Origin: Tunicatimonas pelagia
GTDB lineage: Bacteria > Bacteroidota > Bacteroidia > Cytophagales > Cyclobacteriaceae
DNA: 64,000 bases
Direction of reading: 5' to 3'
Assembly (NCBI RefSeq): GCF_030506325.1
Contig: NZ_CP120683.1
Coordinates: 7,072,501 to 7,136,500, forward strand
The notes beneath the pieces were generated by a model. It did not search any database, was not told the origin of the DNA, and worked only from the letters and a program-made list of their open reading frames with translations. The position numbers were made by a program, and so were the translations under genes. Positions 16,537 through 25,276 of the stretch are shown in pieces. Every line of letters starts with the position of its first letter. The first letter of the stretch is position 1.

Positions 16537-17613
16537 ATGACTGATAGCCTGAACAAGCAATTTGCCGACAATGTACCTGAGTTTTTTTTTATTTGGGATA
16601 TAGGCTTGCAGCAAATTACCCATCTTGCCAAAATCTACTGCGAGAATGGCACTTTTAAATTGAAAGAACTTACTGATTATAACCAGATTATGAATTTTGT
16701 CCATTCTCAGGATCAGAATAAATTCGAGGCTATACTCAGGAGTTTTTCCTCCGAAAATGCCCTACAGGATCATGACTTACGAGTTAATTATAAAAAATAT
16801 AAGGCAAAGTGGTTGAACCTGCGCTCTTTTCTGATAGAAGAAAAACAAGAAAATGGCGGACAGATAGTAGCCCATATTTCCGACGTGACCAAACACTACG
16901 AGCAGTTGGAGGCTTTGCGAAAAGCAAGTGAGTGGAATGTAGAAATCATCCAAATGCTGATACATGATTTGAGAAACCCACTATCCAGTATCAGAATGCT
17001 TTCTACTCTGACCCAAAAGAGAATTGAGGAAGGCAGTACTTTGGTGGCCTTACACTTTCTAACATTGATAGACACCGTAGAAGAGGACGCTGCTCAGCTG
17101 ATAGAAACGCTACTAAGGCTACTTGAACTGAGCGATACCAAGTTTACACTGGCGCGTAAACTAATGAATGTTAGTGAACTGGTACAAAGAAGAGCTAAAT
17201 ATTTTGCTGCTGAAGCCGACAGTTACACTATTTCCCTCACTGCCGAGCTACCTGACGAAGCCATAAAAATTGCGGCTGATAGAAGACTATTGAAGCAGGT
17301 CATTGATAATCTGTTATTGAATGCGCTGAAATTCACTCCAGCTAAAGGGCATGTTACGGTTCGTCTTTTATATCAGACAAGTTATATAACCCTCTCAGTG
17401 CAAGACAGCGGCATCGGTATTCCTAAAGATAAACTGCCCGAACTGTTTGAGAAGTTTACGAAGGCTCGCCGGTTAGGAATCCGAGGCGAGAAAACATCGG
17501 GCCTGGGCCTATCCATTGTAAAAAAAATCACTGATATGCATCAGGGTAAAATTTACGTAACCAGTCAGGAGCATCAGGGTAGCACATTTACGGTTGAGTT
17601 ACCGGTAAACTAA
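16537..17613 (+). CDS. PAS-domain sensor histidine kinase
   Basis: 358 residues with no membrane segment. Residues about 5-125 resemble a PAS fold (PEFFFIWDIGLQQI..., then WLNLRSFLIEEKQENGGQIVAHISDVT, quoted in part), followed by a short coiled coil. The phosphoacceptor His at about 142 is in LIHDLRNPLSSI; NLLLNALKFTP, DSGIGIPKDKL and SGLGLSIVKKI are the N, G1 and G2 boxes. No response regulator is adjacent, making it a second orphan kinase in the island. It precedes the glycosyltransferase locus on the same strand and may govern it through a regulator encoded elsewhere. Confidence 0.9.
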   Translation: MTDSLNKQFADNVPEFFFIWDIGLQQITHLAKIYCENGTFKLKELTDYNQIMNFVHSQDQNKFEAILRSFSSENALQDHDLRVNYKKYKAKWLNLRSFLIEEKQENGGQIVAHISDVTKHYEQLEALRKASEWNVEIIQMLIHDLRNPLSSIRMLSTLTQKRIEEGSTLVALHFLTLIDTVEEDAAQLIETLLRLLELSDTKFTLARKLMNVSELVQRRAKYFAAEADSYTISLTAELPDEAIKIAADRRLLKQVIDNLLLNALKFTPAKGHVTVRLLYQTSYITLSVQDSGIGIPKDKLPELFEKFTKARRLGIRGEKTSGLGLSIVKKITDMHQGKIYVTSQEHQGSTFTVELPVN

Positions 17614-17712
17614 GGTGCTTGGGGCATCAGGGGGTTGGCGTATTTCAACGGGCCTACTCCGAATAAGATTAATTTTTTCTCGTTTTCACGCCATTCTAAA
17701 ATACGCTACGCT

Positions 17713-19989
17713 ATGAAAATTGCCTACATTTCTACGTATTTACCTCGCGAATGCGGCATTGCTACGTTTAACGACAATTTGGAAAGAGCCGTGAACGCTA
17801 ACTTTCCTACATCTACTTCCATAGAGCAAGGATTTGGTATTGCCCTTAATGACTCCGAGAACTTGTTATCTTATGATTATCCTGATCACGTAAAATTTGT
17901 CATTCGGCAAAATCAGCAGAAAGATTATATCCAAGCTGTAAACTATATCAATACCAGCGACGTCAGTGCAGTGATACTGGAGCACGAGTTTGGGATATTT
18001 GGAGGGGAAAGTGGCATCTATATTTTGCCCCTAATCCATCGGTTAGAAAAACCGCTCTTTTCCGTACTGCATACGGTATTGCAGGAGCCATCTTATACGC
18101 AGAAAATCATCATCCAGGATATTGCCGCGCGCTCGGCCCGGCTCATCGTAATGAGCCGAAAAGGGATGGAGTTATTAACCACAATCTACGGCATTGCCCC
18201 GGAAAAAATCGAGTACATCGAGCACGGCGTCCCCGACCTGGAAGCTCCGGTGGTGAACCCGTTGAAAAAAGTACTGCCTTTCCAAAATCACCAAGTGCTA
18301 CTTACGTTCGGGCTACTTAGCCGCAACAAAGGATTGGAAACCGTAATCCGGGCGTTACCCCGCATCGTTGCCCAGCACCCCGACGTGATGTACGTGATCT
18401 TGGGTAAGACCCATCCGGGTATTATCCGCAGTTCAGGCGAGGAATACCGGGATCATCTTAAGCGTCTGGCCATTCGTTTAAAAGTTGATAAGCATCTCAC
18501 CTTCATCAACAAATTCGTTTCTGAAGCTGAACTTATGGACTATCTGTCGGCGGCGCAAATCTACCTAACTCCCTATCTCAATGAGAACCAGATCACGAGC
18601 GGCACCTTGTCTTATGCGGTGGGAGCCGGTTCGGCGGTGGTTTCTACTCCTTACTGGCATGCACTGGAATTGCTGGATAATAATCGGGGGCGTTTGATTA
18701 AGTTTAAAGACGAAAACTCGCTGGCTAATACTGTGAATGAACTACTGGATCATCCGGATGAGCTCAACGCCCTGAAGCAGCGGGCTTATCAGTATGGTCT
18801 GCACTTACGATGGCCTCGGATAGGGAGCCATTATATTCGAACCATTCATGAGTTTATTGAGCAGAAGGTATTTGCTAAAAAAGAAATTCGTCAGATCGTT
18901 GATACGGATCGAATACCGGAGTTCAGCCTAACCCACGCCAGTCGTCTGACGGACGATACCGGTATCGTGCAGCACGCCAAATACGGTATTCCAAATTTGA
19001 AAGAAGGGTATTGCTTGGACGACAACGCCCGGGCACTGATTATGATCTTAATGGCCTACCAGCGTAATAAGAGTAAGGAAGCGCTGGATCTGTTACCCAT
19101 CTATCTCAGCTTTATTAACTACATGCAACGAGATGATGGTAACTTTCGCAACTTTTTAAGTTTTAGCCGAGGATACTTGGACGAAGTAGGTTCCGAGGAT
19201 TCGTTTGGCCGTACGGTATGGGCACTGGGCTATCTAGTATTCTGCGCCCCTAATAGTTCCTACCGGGAATTTGCCGGGGAGCTGTTTTTTCGCTCGGTAC
19301 CCCACTTCAAGGCATTGCATCATTTACGGGGTATCGCCAATACGATCATTGGCATTAGCTACTATTTAAAAGTGCATCCCGATGATGATCGTCTCACGCA
19401 TGAACTTACTGATTTAACCGATCTTTTGGTAGATGCGTATAGACAACATTGTAGTCCTAACTGGAGCTGGTTCGAGGAAAAGCTCACTTACGACAATGCT
19501 ATTTTACCGTTGGCCTTGCTGCACTCCGGTGAAATTACCGGCGATGAAAACGTAAAGCAGGTGGCTATGGATTCCTTGGAGTTTCTGGATAAATTAACCA
19601 TGAAAACTGAGTTTCTCAGCCCAATCGGTAGTTACGGGTGGTATCACCGCGGAGGAGAGGTTCCGGTTTTTGATCAGCAGGCGATAGAAACGATGGCTAT
19701 GGTCCTGATGTATCTTCAGGCGTACCGAAGCACCCACCATCCAGTCTATATAGAAAAAATGTTCGTGAGCTTCCAGTGGTTTCTGGGAGAAAATATTCTT
19801 CGAGTTCCGCTGTACGATCACGAAACAAAGGGTTGCTGTGACGGCCTACAGGAGACATCTCTTAATCGCAATCAGGGAGCCGAAAGTACACTGGCCTACC
19901 TGATCTCCCATCTTACCGTGCTGAAGGGTCTGGAACTAGAGCATGAGTACAGCAGCCCGGTAGATAAGCATACAGAACCTGTTCTTTGA
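17713..19989 (+). CDS. GT4 glycosyltransferase fused to an alpha/alpha-toroid domain
   Basis: 758 residues from the ATG at 17713 (MKIAYISTYLPREC), preferred over an upstream in-frame start because GT4 proteins begin right at the first Rossmann strand. Residues 1-390 form a GT-B fold with the EHEFGIFGGESG and GLLSRNKGLETVIRALP segments. Residues about 400-750 are helical repeats with DDNARALIMIL, SFGRTVWALGYL, WFEEKLTYDNA and GGEVPVFDQQAIETM, like six-hairpin glycosidase-type toroids. Such fusions usually lie beside another GT4 and a GH130 gene, as here, and are thought to act on mannosyl glycans. The stop lies one base before the next ATG, so translation is probably coupled. Confidence 0.85.
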   Translation: MKIAYISTYLPRECGIATFNDNLERAVNANFPTSTSIEQGFGIALNDSENLLSYDYPDHVKFVIRQNQQKDYIQAVNYINTSDVSAVILEHEFGIFGGESGIYILPLIHRLEKPLFSVLHTVLQEPSYTQKIIIQDIAARSARLIVMSRKGMELLTTIYGIAPEKIEYIEHGVPDLEAPVVNPLKKVLPFQNHQVLLTFGLLSRNKGLETVIRALPRIVAQHPDVMYVILGKTHPGIIRSSGEEYRDHLKRLAIRLKVDKHLTFINKFVSEAELMDYLSAAQIYLTPYLNENQITSGTLSYAVGAGSAVVSTPYWHALELLDNNRGRLIKFKDENSLANTVNELLDHPDELNALKQRAYQYGLHLRWPRIGSHYIRTIHEFIEQKVFAKKEIRQIVDTDRIPEFSLTHASRLTDDTGIVQHAKYGIPNLKEGYCLDDNARALIMILMAYQRNKSKEALDLLPIYLSFINYMQRDDGNFRNFLSFSRGYLDEVGSEDSFGRTVWALGYLVFCAPNSSYREFAGELFFRSVPHFKALHHLRGIANTIIGISYYLKVHPDDDRLTHELTDLTDLLVDAYRQHCSPNWSWFEEKLTYDNAILPLALLHSGEITGDENVKQVAMDSLEFLDKLTMKTEFLSPIGSYGWYHRGGEVPVFDQQAIETMAMVLMYLQAYRSTHHPVYIEKMFVSFQWFLGENILRVPLYDHETKGCCDGLQETSLNRNQGAESTLAYLISHLTVLKGLELEHEYSSPVDKHTEPVL

Positions 19990-19990
19990 C

Positions 19991-20998
19991 ATGAAAATTG
20001 CGGTACTATCTCCCATTGCCTGGCGTACCCCGCCCCGGCATTATGGCCCCTGGGAACAAATGGCGTCTAATGTGGCCGAAGGACTGGTACAAGCTGGAGT
20101 AGAAGTAGTAACCCTGTTCGCGACGGCCGATTCTATTACTTCGGCCAAGCTGGAAGCGGTGATTGGTACCGGATACGAAGAAGACCGTACCCAGGATGCT
20201 AAAGTGGTTGAGTGCCTGCATATCAGCCATCTGATGGAGAAAGCGCATCAGTTTGATATAATTCATAATCATTTCGACTTTCTGCCACTTACCTACTCTC
20301 ACCTTATTACCACTCCTCTGGTCACGACCATCCACGGGTTTTCGTCTTCTCGCATTATTCCGGTATACAAAAAATACAATGCTTCTTCCCACTATGTTTC
20401 CATCAGCCATAGCGACCGTAGTCCGGAACTGAATTACCTAGCCACAGTGTATAATGGTATTCGGGTAGGTAATTTTGCGTTTACCGAACAGCCCGATGAG
20501 TACTTACTATTTTTCGGGCGAATTCACCCGCATAAAGGAACAGCCGAAGCCATCCGGATTGCCCGTCAGAGTAACCGGAAGTTGCTTATCGCCGGTATCG
20601 TCCAGGATCAGGCGTACTTTGATGAACAGGTAAAACCTTTTATCGGTGACCAAATTTTTTTCCTAGGGCCAGCCGAACCGAAAAGGCGGAGCGAATTGCT
20701 GGGAAAAGCTTATGCTTTGCTGCACCCCATCAGCTTTGAAGAACCATTTGGTTTAAGTGTGGCCGAAGCCATGCTATGCGGTACTCCCGTTATCGCCTTT
20801 AATCGGGGGGCTATGCCCGAGCTGATCCAGCACGAAAAAACTGGTTTCCTGGTAAGTACCGTTGACGAAGCGGTTGAGGCAGTACAGCAAATTAACCAGG
20901 TCGACCGAGCATATTGCCGGGAATGGGCGACATTGCAGTTCTCTCAGGAAAAAATGGTCGCTGATTATCTAAATGTTTATCAACGCATTTTACGCTGA
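19991..20998 (+). CDS. GT4-family glycosyltransferase
   Basis: 335 residues. The N-terminal Rossmann half begins MKIAVLSPIAWRTPPRHYGPWE, here quoted short as AWRTPPRHYGPWEQ; the C-terminal half has FFGRIHPHKGTAEAI and the nucleotide-sugar motif SFEEPFGLSVAEAMLCGTPV with its E-x7-E pair, a standard GT-B retaining transferase. It is coupled to the preceding fusion gene with a one-base gap, and its stop overlaps the end of the convergent GH130 gene by nine bases. It probably builds a cytoplasmic mannose- or glucose-containing glycan or glycoside with its partner. The sugar is not determined by sequence. Confidence 0.9.
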   Translation: MKIAVLSPIAWRTPPRHYGPWEQMASNVAEGLVQAGVEVVTLFATADSITSAKLEAVIGTGYEEDRTQDAKVVECLHISHLMEKAHQFDIIHNHFDFLPLTYSHLITTPLVTTIHGFSSSRIIPVYKKYNASSHYVSISHSDRSPELNYLATVYNGIRVGNFAFTEQPDEYLLFFGRIHPHKGTAEAIRIARQSNRKLLIAGIVQDQAYFDEQVKPFIGDQIFFLGPAEPKRRSELLGKAYALLHPISFEEPFGLSVAEAMLCGTPVIAFNRGAMPELIQHEKTGFLVSTVDEAVEAVQQINQVDRAYCREWATLQFSQEKMVADYLNVYQRILR

Positions 20999-22462
20999 AG
21001 ATGACTGGTTGTAAAGCTTATCCAGTAAGGCGTTGAGATTGACCGAAGCAAAGGAGGAGCAGTAGTCAGACAAACCATACGGAATAATCAATTCCCCATT
21101 ATGAATAACAGAGCCACAGGAATACAACACATTAGGCACATATCCCTCCCGTTCTTCTTTGTTAGGAATAAGCAGAGGTTCCTCCAGATGCCCGATCTCA
21201 ACAGTTGGGTCATCCAGTTGCAGTAAGCTAACCCCGATACAGTATCGCCGCATGGGGCCCACTCCGTGGGTCAGTAGCAACCAGCCGTATTCGGTCTCAA
21301 TCGGAGAACCGCAATTGCCCACTTGAACCAACTCCCAGGGATATTTAGGCTGCTGTATCTTCACGGGGTTTTCCCACAGATTAATATTGTCTGAGTACAT
21401 GATGTAGTTGTTCCAGCCGTCATTGCGGGAAGCCATCACAAACTTACCGTTGATCTTCCGGGGGAAAAGAGCAAAATTCTTGTTCTGGGCTCCGGCACCG
21501 TACAATGGCATAATATTGAAGTTATAAAAATCGTACGTCTTTAGCAGTTTGGGCACAATGATCTCTCCGTCGTAGGCCGTATAAGTAGCAAAGTATACAA
21601 TGTTTCCATCATCTTCCGTAAAGCGAACAAAGCGGGCATCTTCAATACCTTTGCGTTCAAATTCGGATATTGGAAAGATTACCCGGTCGGAAATATCGGT
21701 ATCCAGCGAAAAGGAAATCTCGTAATAGGAATCCGCTAGCCATAATACTTTTTCATATTCCAGACGGATAGATTCATCCGCATGTTTTTTTTTCTTTTCA
21801 AGTATGAGCTTTTTTAGGTAGTTATAATCAAAATACTCTTCTAGCTCCTCTCCCACTTCTTTTGATATACGTTCATCTATCTCACCGCTAAATGCGTTAT
21901 TAAAAAATAATCTTTTCTCATAAGGGGCACTGTGCACGATCTCAGCCTCATCCACATGGTTGCCCACCGTTACCACGCTGATACTATGATCTCTGTCCAG
22001 CAAGGCGGTGCGAAAGGCAATGGAAGAAATATGGCCTTCTCCCACTGCCCTAAAACTTATAATAACTCGCTTTTGCCCTTCTTCCAATTCCGTCTGATCC
22101 GGCGCTTCTACCATAGAAGGATTAAAAAAAGCAGCGGACTCAATGGAGTATTCGTGGGTGAAATACGAGCCAATTAGTAATCTTCGATAAGAACTTAATA
22201 GTTCATGGTCTACATCCATCTCGGCAAAAAGAGACTTCAAGCGATTACAGTGACGGTATAATACTTTAGTAATATTGCGATGCCTTTTGGAATACTCCTG
22301 AAGAATAGGCGAGATAATACTAAATACTTCCTGATCATTCATGTCTATGACCTTCTGAATCACTTTTTTGGCCCGTTCATCGCCGTTGAAAAAAAAGCGG
22401 GCAATTACCCGTTTGGCATCAGGATACACTTTAATATTTTTTCGCTCAATGGAAAGTCTCAT
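20990..22462 (-). CDS. glycoside hydrolase family 130 (mannosyl phosphorylase-type)
   Basis: 490 residues. A helical N-terminal extension (1-100) precedes the five-bladed propeller of GH130, with FNPSMV, SFRAVGEGHISSI, KGIEDARFVRF (catalytic Asp expected here), NDGWNNYIMYS and VGNCGSPIETEYGWLLLTHGVGP (the last quoted in part as GWLLLTHGVGP). GH130 enzymes phosphorolyse or hydrolyse beta-mannosides. The extension and the sequence style fit the subgroup linked to paired GT4 genes rather than gut mannan use. The gene is convergent with the glycosyltransferases, so it may remodel or turn over the glycan they make. There is no signal peptide, so it acts in the cytoplasm. Confidence 0.85.
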   Translation of the reverse strand: MRLSIERKNIKVYPDAKRVIARFFFNGDERAKKVIQKVIDMNDQEVFSIISPILQEYSKRHRNITKVLYRHCNRLKSLFAEMDVDHELLSSYRRLLIGSYFTHEYSIESAAFFNPSMVEAPDQTELEEGQKRVIISFRAVGEGHISSIAFRTALLDRDHSISVVTVGNHVDEAEIVHSAPYEKRLFFNNAFSGEIDERISKEVGEELEEYFDYNYLKKLILEKKKKHADESIRLEYEKVLWLADSYYEISFSLDTDISDRVIFPISEFERKGIEDARFVRFTEDDGNIVYFATYTAYDGEIIVPKLLKTYDFYNFNIMPLYGAGAQNKNFALFPRKINGKFVMASRNDGWNNYIMYSDNINLWENPVKIQQPKYPWELVQVGNCGSPIETEYGWLLLTHGVGPMRRYCIGVSLLQLDDPTVEIGHLEEPLLIPNKEEREGYVPNVLYSCGSVIHNGELIIPYGLSDYCSSFASVNLNALLDKLYNQSSSA

Positions 22463-22747
22463 AGAAGAGGGGTAATAGAATGGTTCAATGCTAATTTAAG
22501 GTACGATGCGTAGAGGAGAAATGGGTAAATTAGGTTCAAATTGAGGGTATCAGATATGATAAAGTATGAAATAGGGAAGCTGGGCAGGGAGAATCATGAT
22601 GAGATCGTAAAACCAATAACAATGTGGGTTAGCCGTAGGCATTTTCTGGGTTTCATAGTTGGTAACCTATTTACTATAATGCTTTTGGCAGCGTAAAGGT
22701 CATTGGTGGAACTAGCTATTCGGTGAACCCTGGCTACTGGTTAGCTC

Positions 22748-22894
22748 TCACTCAAAGTAAACTAATTCCTTTCGGGTAGGATCTTCCTGAATGGTACAGT
22801 AGTAAACACGCTTTACGTATCGCCTAACCACTAATTTAAGAGTAAGATTCACTTTGGCATACACCACTGATCCTTCCGAAAAAAGATTATCCAT
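22748..22894 (-). CDS. small conserved protein, paralogue of 13621-13800
   Basis: 48 residues from ATG 22894 to TGA at 22748: MDNLFSEGSVVYAKVNLTLK, then LVVRRYVKRVYYC, TIQEDPTRKE and LVYFE. It matches the product of 13621-13800 at most positions but stops right after LVYFE, losing the ERELM tail. Upstream bases (GCATAATAAAATTAG) also resemble those of the other copy, so promoter and gene were duplicated together. It is below the usual length cut-off and easily missed. Function unknown. Confidence 0.65.
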   Translation of the reverse strand: MDNLFSEGSVVYAKVNLTLKLVVRRYVKRVYYCTIQEDPTRKELVYFE

Positions 22895-23266
22895 CTAGGT
22901 AAGGTAAGCATAATAAAATTAGCATCGTCTGTTTCCCGAGAATAATCCATCGTTATTCTTTTCAGAACGACGATAGTTACATTTTAGTGCTTTTATACTT
23001 TTAGGGTTGCATCCTAGGGATGAATGAAAATGGGTGATTCCAATTAACAATAAGCATTGCTAGAAAAAAAATACCAAAAGTCTCAAAAATTAGCGTATCT
23101 TCATTTAACTATTGCATACCTCTATTTTTTGATCTACTCATTTTTTTCTAATGATTGGGGGAAGACTTAACGTAGAAGTTTTGTTTTCCATTACCTTATT
23201 TCTGCTTACACTGCTTGGTGATGGCTCTATCAGCCAGACTCTTTTTATTTAGAAGATAATTATCCT
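22895..23266. other. region upstream of sigma factor, possible 33-codon ORF
   Basis: Mostly A+T-rich. A 33-codon frame at 23151-23252 encodes a hydrophobic peptide (VEVLFSITLFLLTLLGDG) ending 14 bases before the sigma-factor start. It could be a small membrane peptide or leader, or chance. No clear Bacteroidota TAnnTTTG promoter element was fixed by eye. Confidence 0.3.
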
Positions 23267-24127
23267 ATGAAACAGCTAAAAATAAGCAAGCAGATCACGA
23301 ACCGGGAAAGTCAGGCACTGGATAAATATTTTGCAGATATAGGAAGGATGGGCTTGATCAGCCCCGAAGAGGAAGCAACTCTAGCGAAGAAGATTAGAGA
23401 AGGCGATCAACAAGCTCTAGAAAAGTTGACCAAAGCCAATTTACGGTTCGTTGTTTCGGTGGCCAAGCAGTATCAAAGCAGTAAACTGAGCTTAGGAGAT
23501 CTGATCAACGAAGGGAATGTGGGGTTAATCAAGGCGGCTCAACGATTTGACGAAACTCGTGGATTCAAATTTATTTCGTATGCGGTGTGGTGGATTCGTC
23601 AGTCCATCACGCAGGCAATTGCCGAGCAATCACGTGTTGTTCACCTTCCTTTAAACCGTATTAACTCGCTGAGTAAGATTACCAAAGTATTCTCCGAACT
23701 GGAACAAAAATCCCATCGGTCGCCTACCATCACTGAGATTGCTGAGTCAACTGAGATGACCGAAGAGGAAGTGTCCTTTAATTTAAGTATTTCACATTCT
23801 TACCTATCGTTAGACGCTCCATTTGTTGATGGAGAGGAGAATAGATTACTCGACATATTAGAGAACAAAGATGAGGTAACGGATGCTAATATGATAATAT
23901 CTTCCTTGCGAAAAGAATTGGAAATAGCCCTCTCTGCTTTGACAGAAAAAGAAGCAAATATACTCACCCAACACTTTGGGCTGGACGGGGAAAAGGCGAT
24001 GACACTAGAAGATATCGGTAAAAAATACAACCTGACCCGGGAGCGGGTCCGCCAGATCAAAGAGAAGGCAACCCGTCGCCTTAGAAATAGCCCTCGGAAT
24101 CATCTGTTGAAAATGTACTTAGGATAA
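23267..24127 (+). CDS. RNA polymerase primary-type sigma factor (RpoD/SigA-like), accessory copy
   Basis: 286 residues, the normal Bacteroidota length without region 1.1. Region 1.2 (NRESQALDKYFADIGRMGL), region 2 (ANLRFVVSVAKQY, LGDLINEGNVGLIKAAQRFD, FKFISYAVWWIRQSI, each a hallmark of primary sigma factors), region 3 and region 4.2 (MTLEDIGKKYNLTRERVRQI) are all intact. It differs from a typical housekeeping copy in regions 3 and 4.1 (KSHRSPTITEIAESTEM). Located inside a mobilizable island, it is most likely an additional sigma factor that redirects polymerase, perhaps to island promoters. Whether the chromosome has its own rpoD elsewhere cannot be seen but is expected. Confidence 0.9.
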   Translation: MKQLKISKQITNRESQALDKYFADIGRMGLISPEEEATLAKKIREGDQQALEKLTKANLRFVVSVAKQYQSSKLSLGDLINEGNVGLIKAAQRFDETRGFKFISYAVWWIRQSITQAIAEQSRVVHLPLNRINSLSKITKVFSELEQKSHRSPTITEIAESTEMTEEEVSFNLSISHSYLSLDAPFVDGEENRLLDILENKDEVTDANMIISSLRKELEIALSALTEKEANILTQHFGLDGEKAMTLEDIGKKYNLTRERVRQIKEKATRRLRNSPRNHLLKMYLG

Positions 24128-24590
24128 TTTGCAATTCTAAAAGAACCATTTCAGGTTGCATGAAATAAGGAAGAAAACTCCATATTACCTGTCTCACGAT
24201 TAAAAAATGAAGGAATTTTTAGAGTGGATATGCTAGGTAGACGGTAAGTTGAGACAATAACTTTTAACTTAGCTGATATGAAAAAGAACGGCGACAGCCA
24301 CCACCACCCGGCTTGATAGAGTCTTCAAGGTGATGTCGTGTACTCTCAGTTGTGGATGTAAGAACAAGAATAAAGTATATACTCAAATTCTGGAAACAGA
24401 CGCTAATTTATGAGTTATCTTAAAAGGAAACGATAATACCATTGGACTTTCCATAGCAGATGTGAAAGAGGATACTGGTTTCACTTCATGAGAAAATCAT
24501 CCAGTAAGAAAAAAGGTTTACTCATTCACCGTGGCTTAGCTAGGCTGAATTGTAATCTTTAGTACTTTCTATTTAGCCACTCTGCTCGTA
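24128..24590. other. intergenic region, nothing recognised
   Basis: 463 bases between the sigma factor and the winged-helix genes. No protein-like frame over 30 codons, tRNA or convincing terminator was found. It could contain a small RNA or decayed DNA. Confidence 0.4.
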
Positions 24591-24821
24591 TCAGGATTCA
24601 TAGACCCGCTTTCCGTATTCGCTGATACTGTGTAGAGGATCATCTCCTGAGTCACTTTCCGTATGAATTAACCCAAGCCCACTCAGTTCCTTCACAACGT
24701 CTTTCTCATCTCCGCTTAAAAGACCTAGTCTATGATAGATCTCGGTCATTGTAAAAGTATGGTCGGCACTTTTATAGAGATATCTAAATACGATTGTTGC
24801 GTTTTTACTTAGCCGTTTCAT
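24591..24821 (-). CDS. mini winged-helix protein A
   Basis: 76 residues: KRLSKNATIVFRYLYKSADH, a recognition-helix-like TMTEIYHRLGLLSGDEKDVV, KELSGLGLIHTES and a wing ending ISEYGKRVYES. This is a single winged-helix domain without any sensor part. It is paralogous to the next upstream gene with 29 bases between them. Such one-domain proteins may be DNA-binding regulators or antirepressors. No family name is certain. Confidence 0.6.
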   Translation of the reverse strand: MKRLSKNATIVFRYLYKSADHTFTMTEIYHRLGLLSGDEKDVVKELSGLGLIHTESDSGDDPLHSISEYGKRVYES

Positions 24822-24850
24822 GGAAGACTAGGTTTTTCATACGGTGAAAA

Positions 24851-25096
24851 TCAGCTATTGAAAGCTCTAAGGCTTTTATGCACCTGCTTTCCATATTCGC
24901 TGATTTCATAATAGGTTCCACCTTGGTTAGTAACCACCGGCTGGATCAAGCCTAAACAGCTCAACTCTTTCCTGGTACTCCTTTCATCTCTACTACTTAG
25001 ATCAAGTAGCTCAAAAACCTCCGGAATAGAAAAAGATCCGATTATATGTTCGTAGTAGTACTTAAGTACGAGTTGTTCATTTTCTGTGAGTGACAT
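24851..25096 (-). CDS. mini winged-helix protein B
   Basis: 81 residues: TENEQLVLKYYYEHIIGSFS, IPEVFELLDLSSRDERSTR, KELSCLGLIQPV and YYEISEYGKQVHKSL. It aligns along its whole length with protein A (shared KELS.LGLI and ISEYGK.V), a tandem duplication on one transcript. This copy is upstream, nearer to the promoter. It may form a heterodimer with A. Function unknown. Confidence 0.6.
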   Translation of the reverse strand: MSLTENEQLVLKYYYEHIIGSFSIPEVFELLDLSSRDERSTRKELSCLGLIQPVVTNQGGTYYEISEYGKQVHKSLRAFNS

Positions 25097-25248
25097 AGCT
25101 AAAAGCCTGCTCGAGGAGTAATAAAAGTTGCCTTGCTACAGTAGTCCGTGTTGAGACGAGAGCCTTATATTTTAGATCAAAAGGTGATCAGAGAGTGCTT
25201 TCTCTAGTCAGACAGACCTGTAAAAAACAAATCCTTAAGGAGCATGCA

Positions 25249-25256
25249 AAACTGAT
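25249..25256. repeat. 8-bp target-site duplication, left
   Basis: AAACTGAT directly before the left inverted repeat of the ISKra4-like element. The same eight bases follow the right inverted repeat at 26501-26508. An intact duplication suggests a fairly recent, undisturbed insertion. Confidence 0.8.
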
Positions 25257-25276
25257 GGGTGCATTTCAAAATGACG

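Noticed and set aside
20006-20410. 134-codon minus-strand frame within the GT4 gene
   Set aside because: Antisense shadow; no motif.
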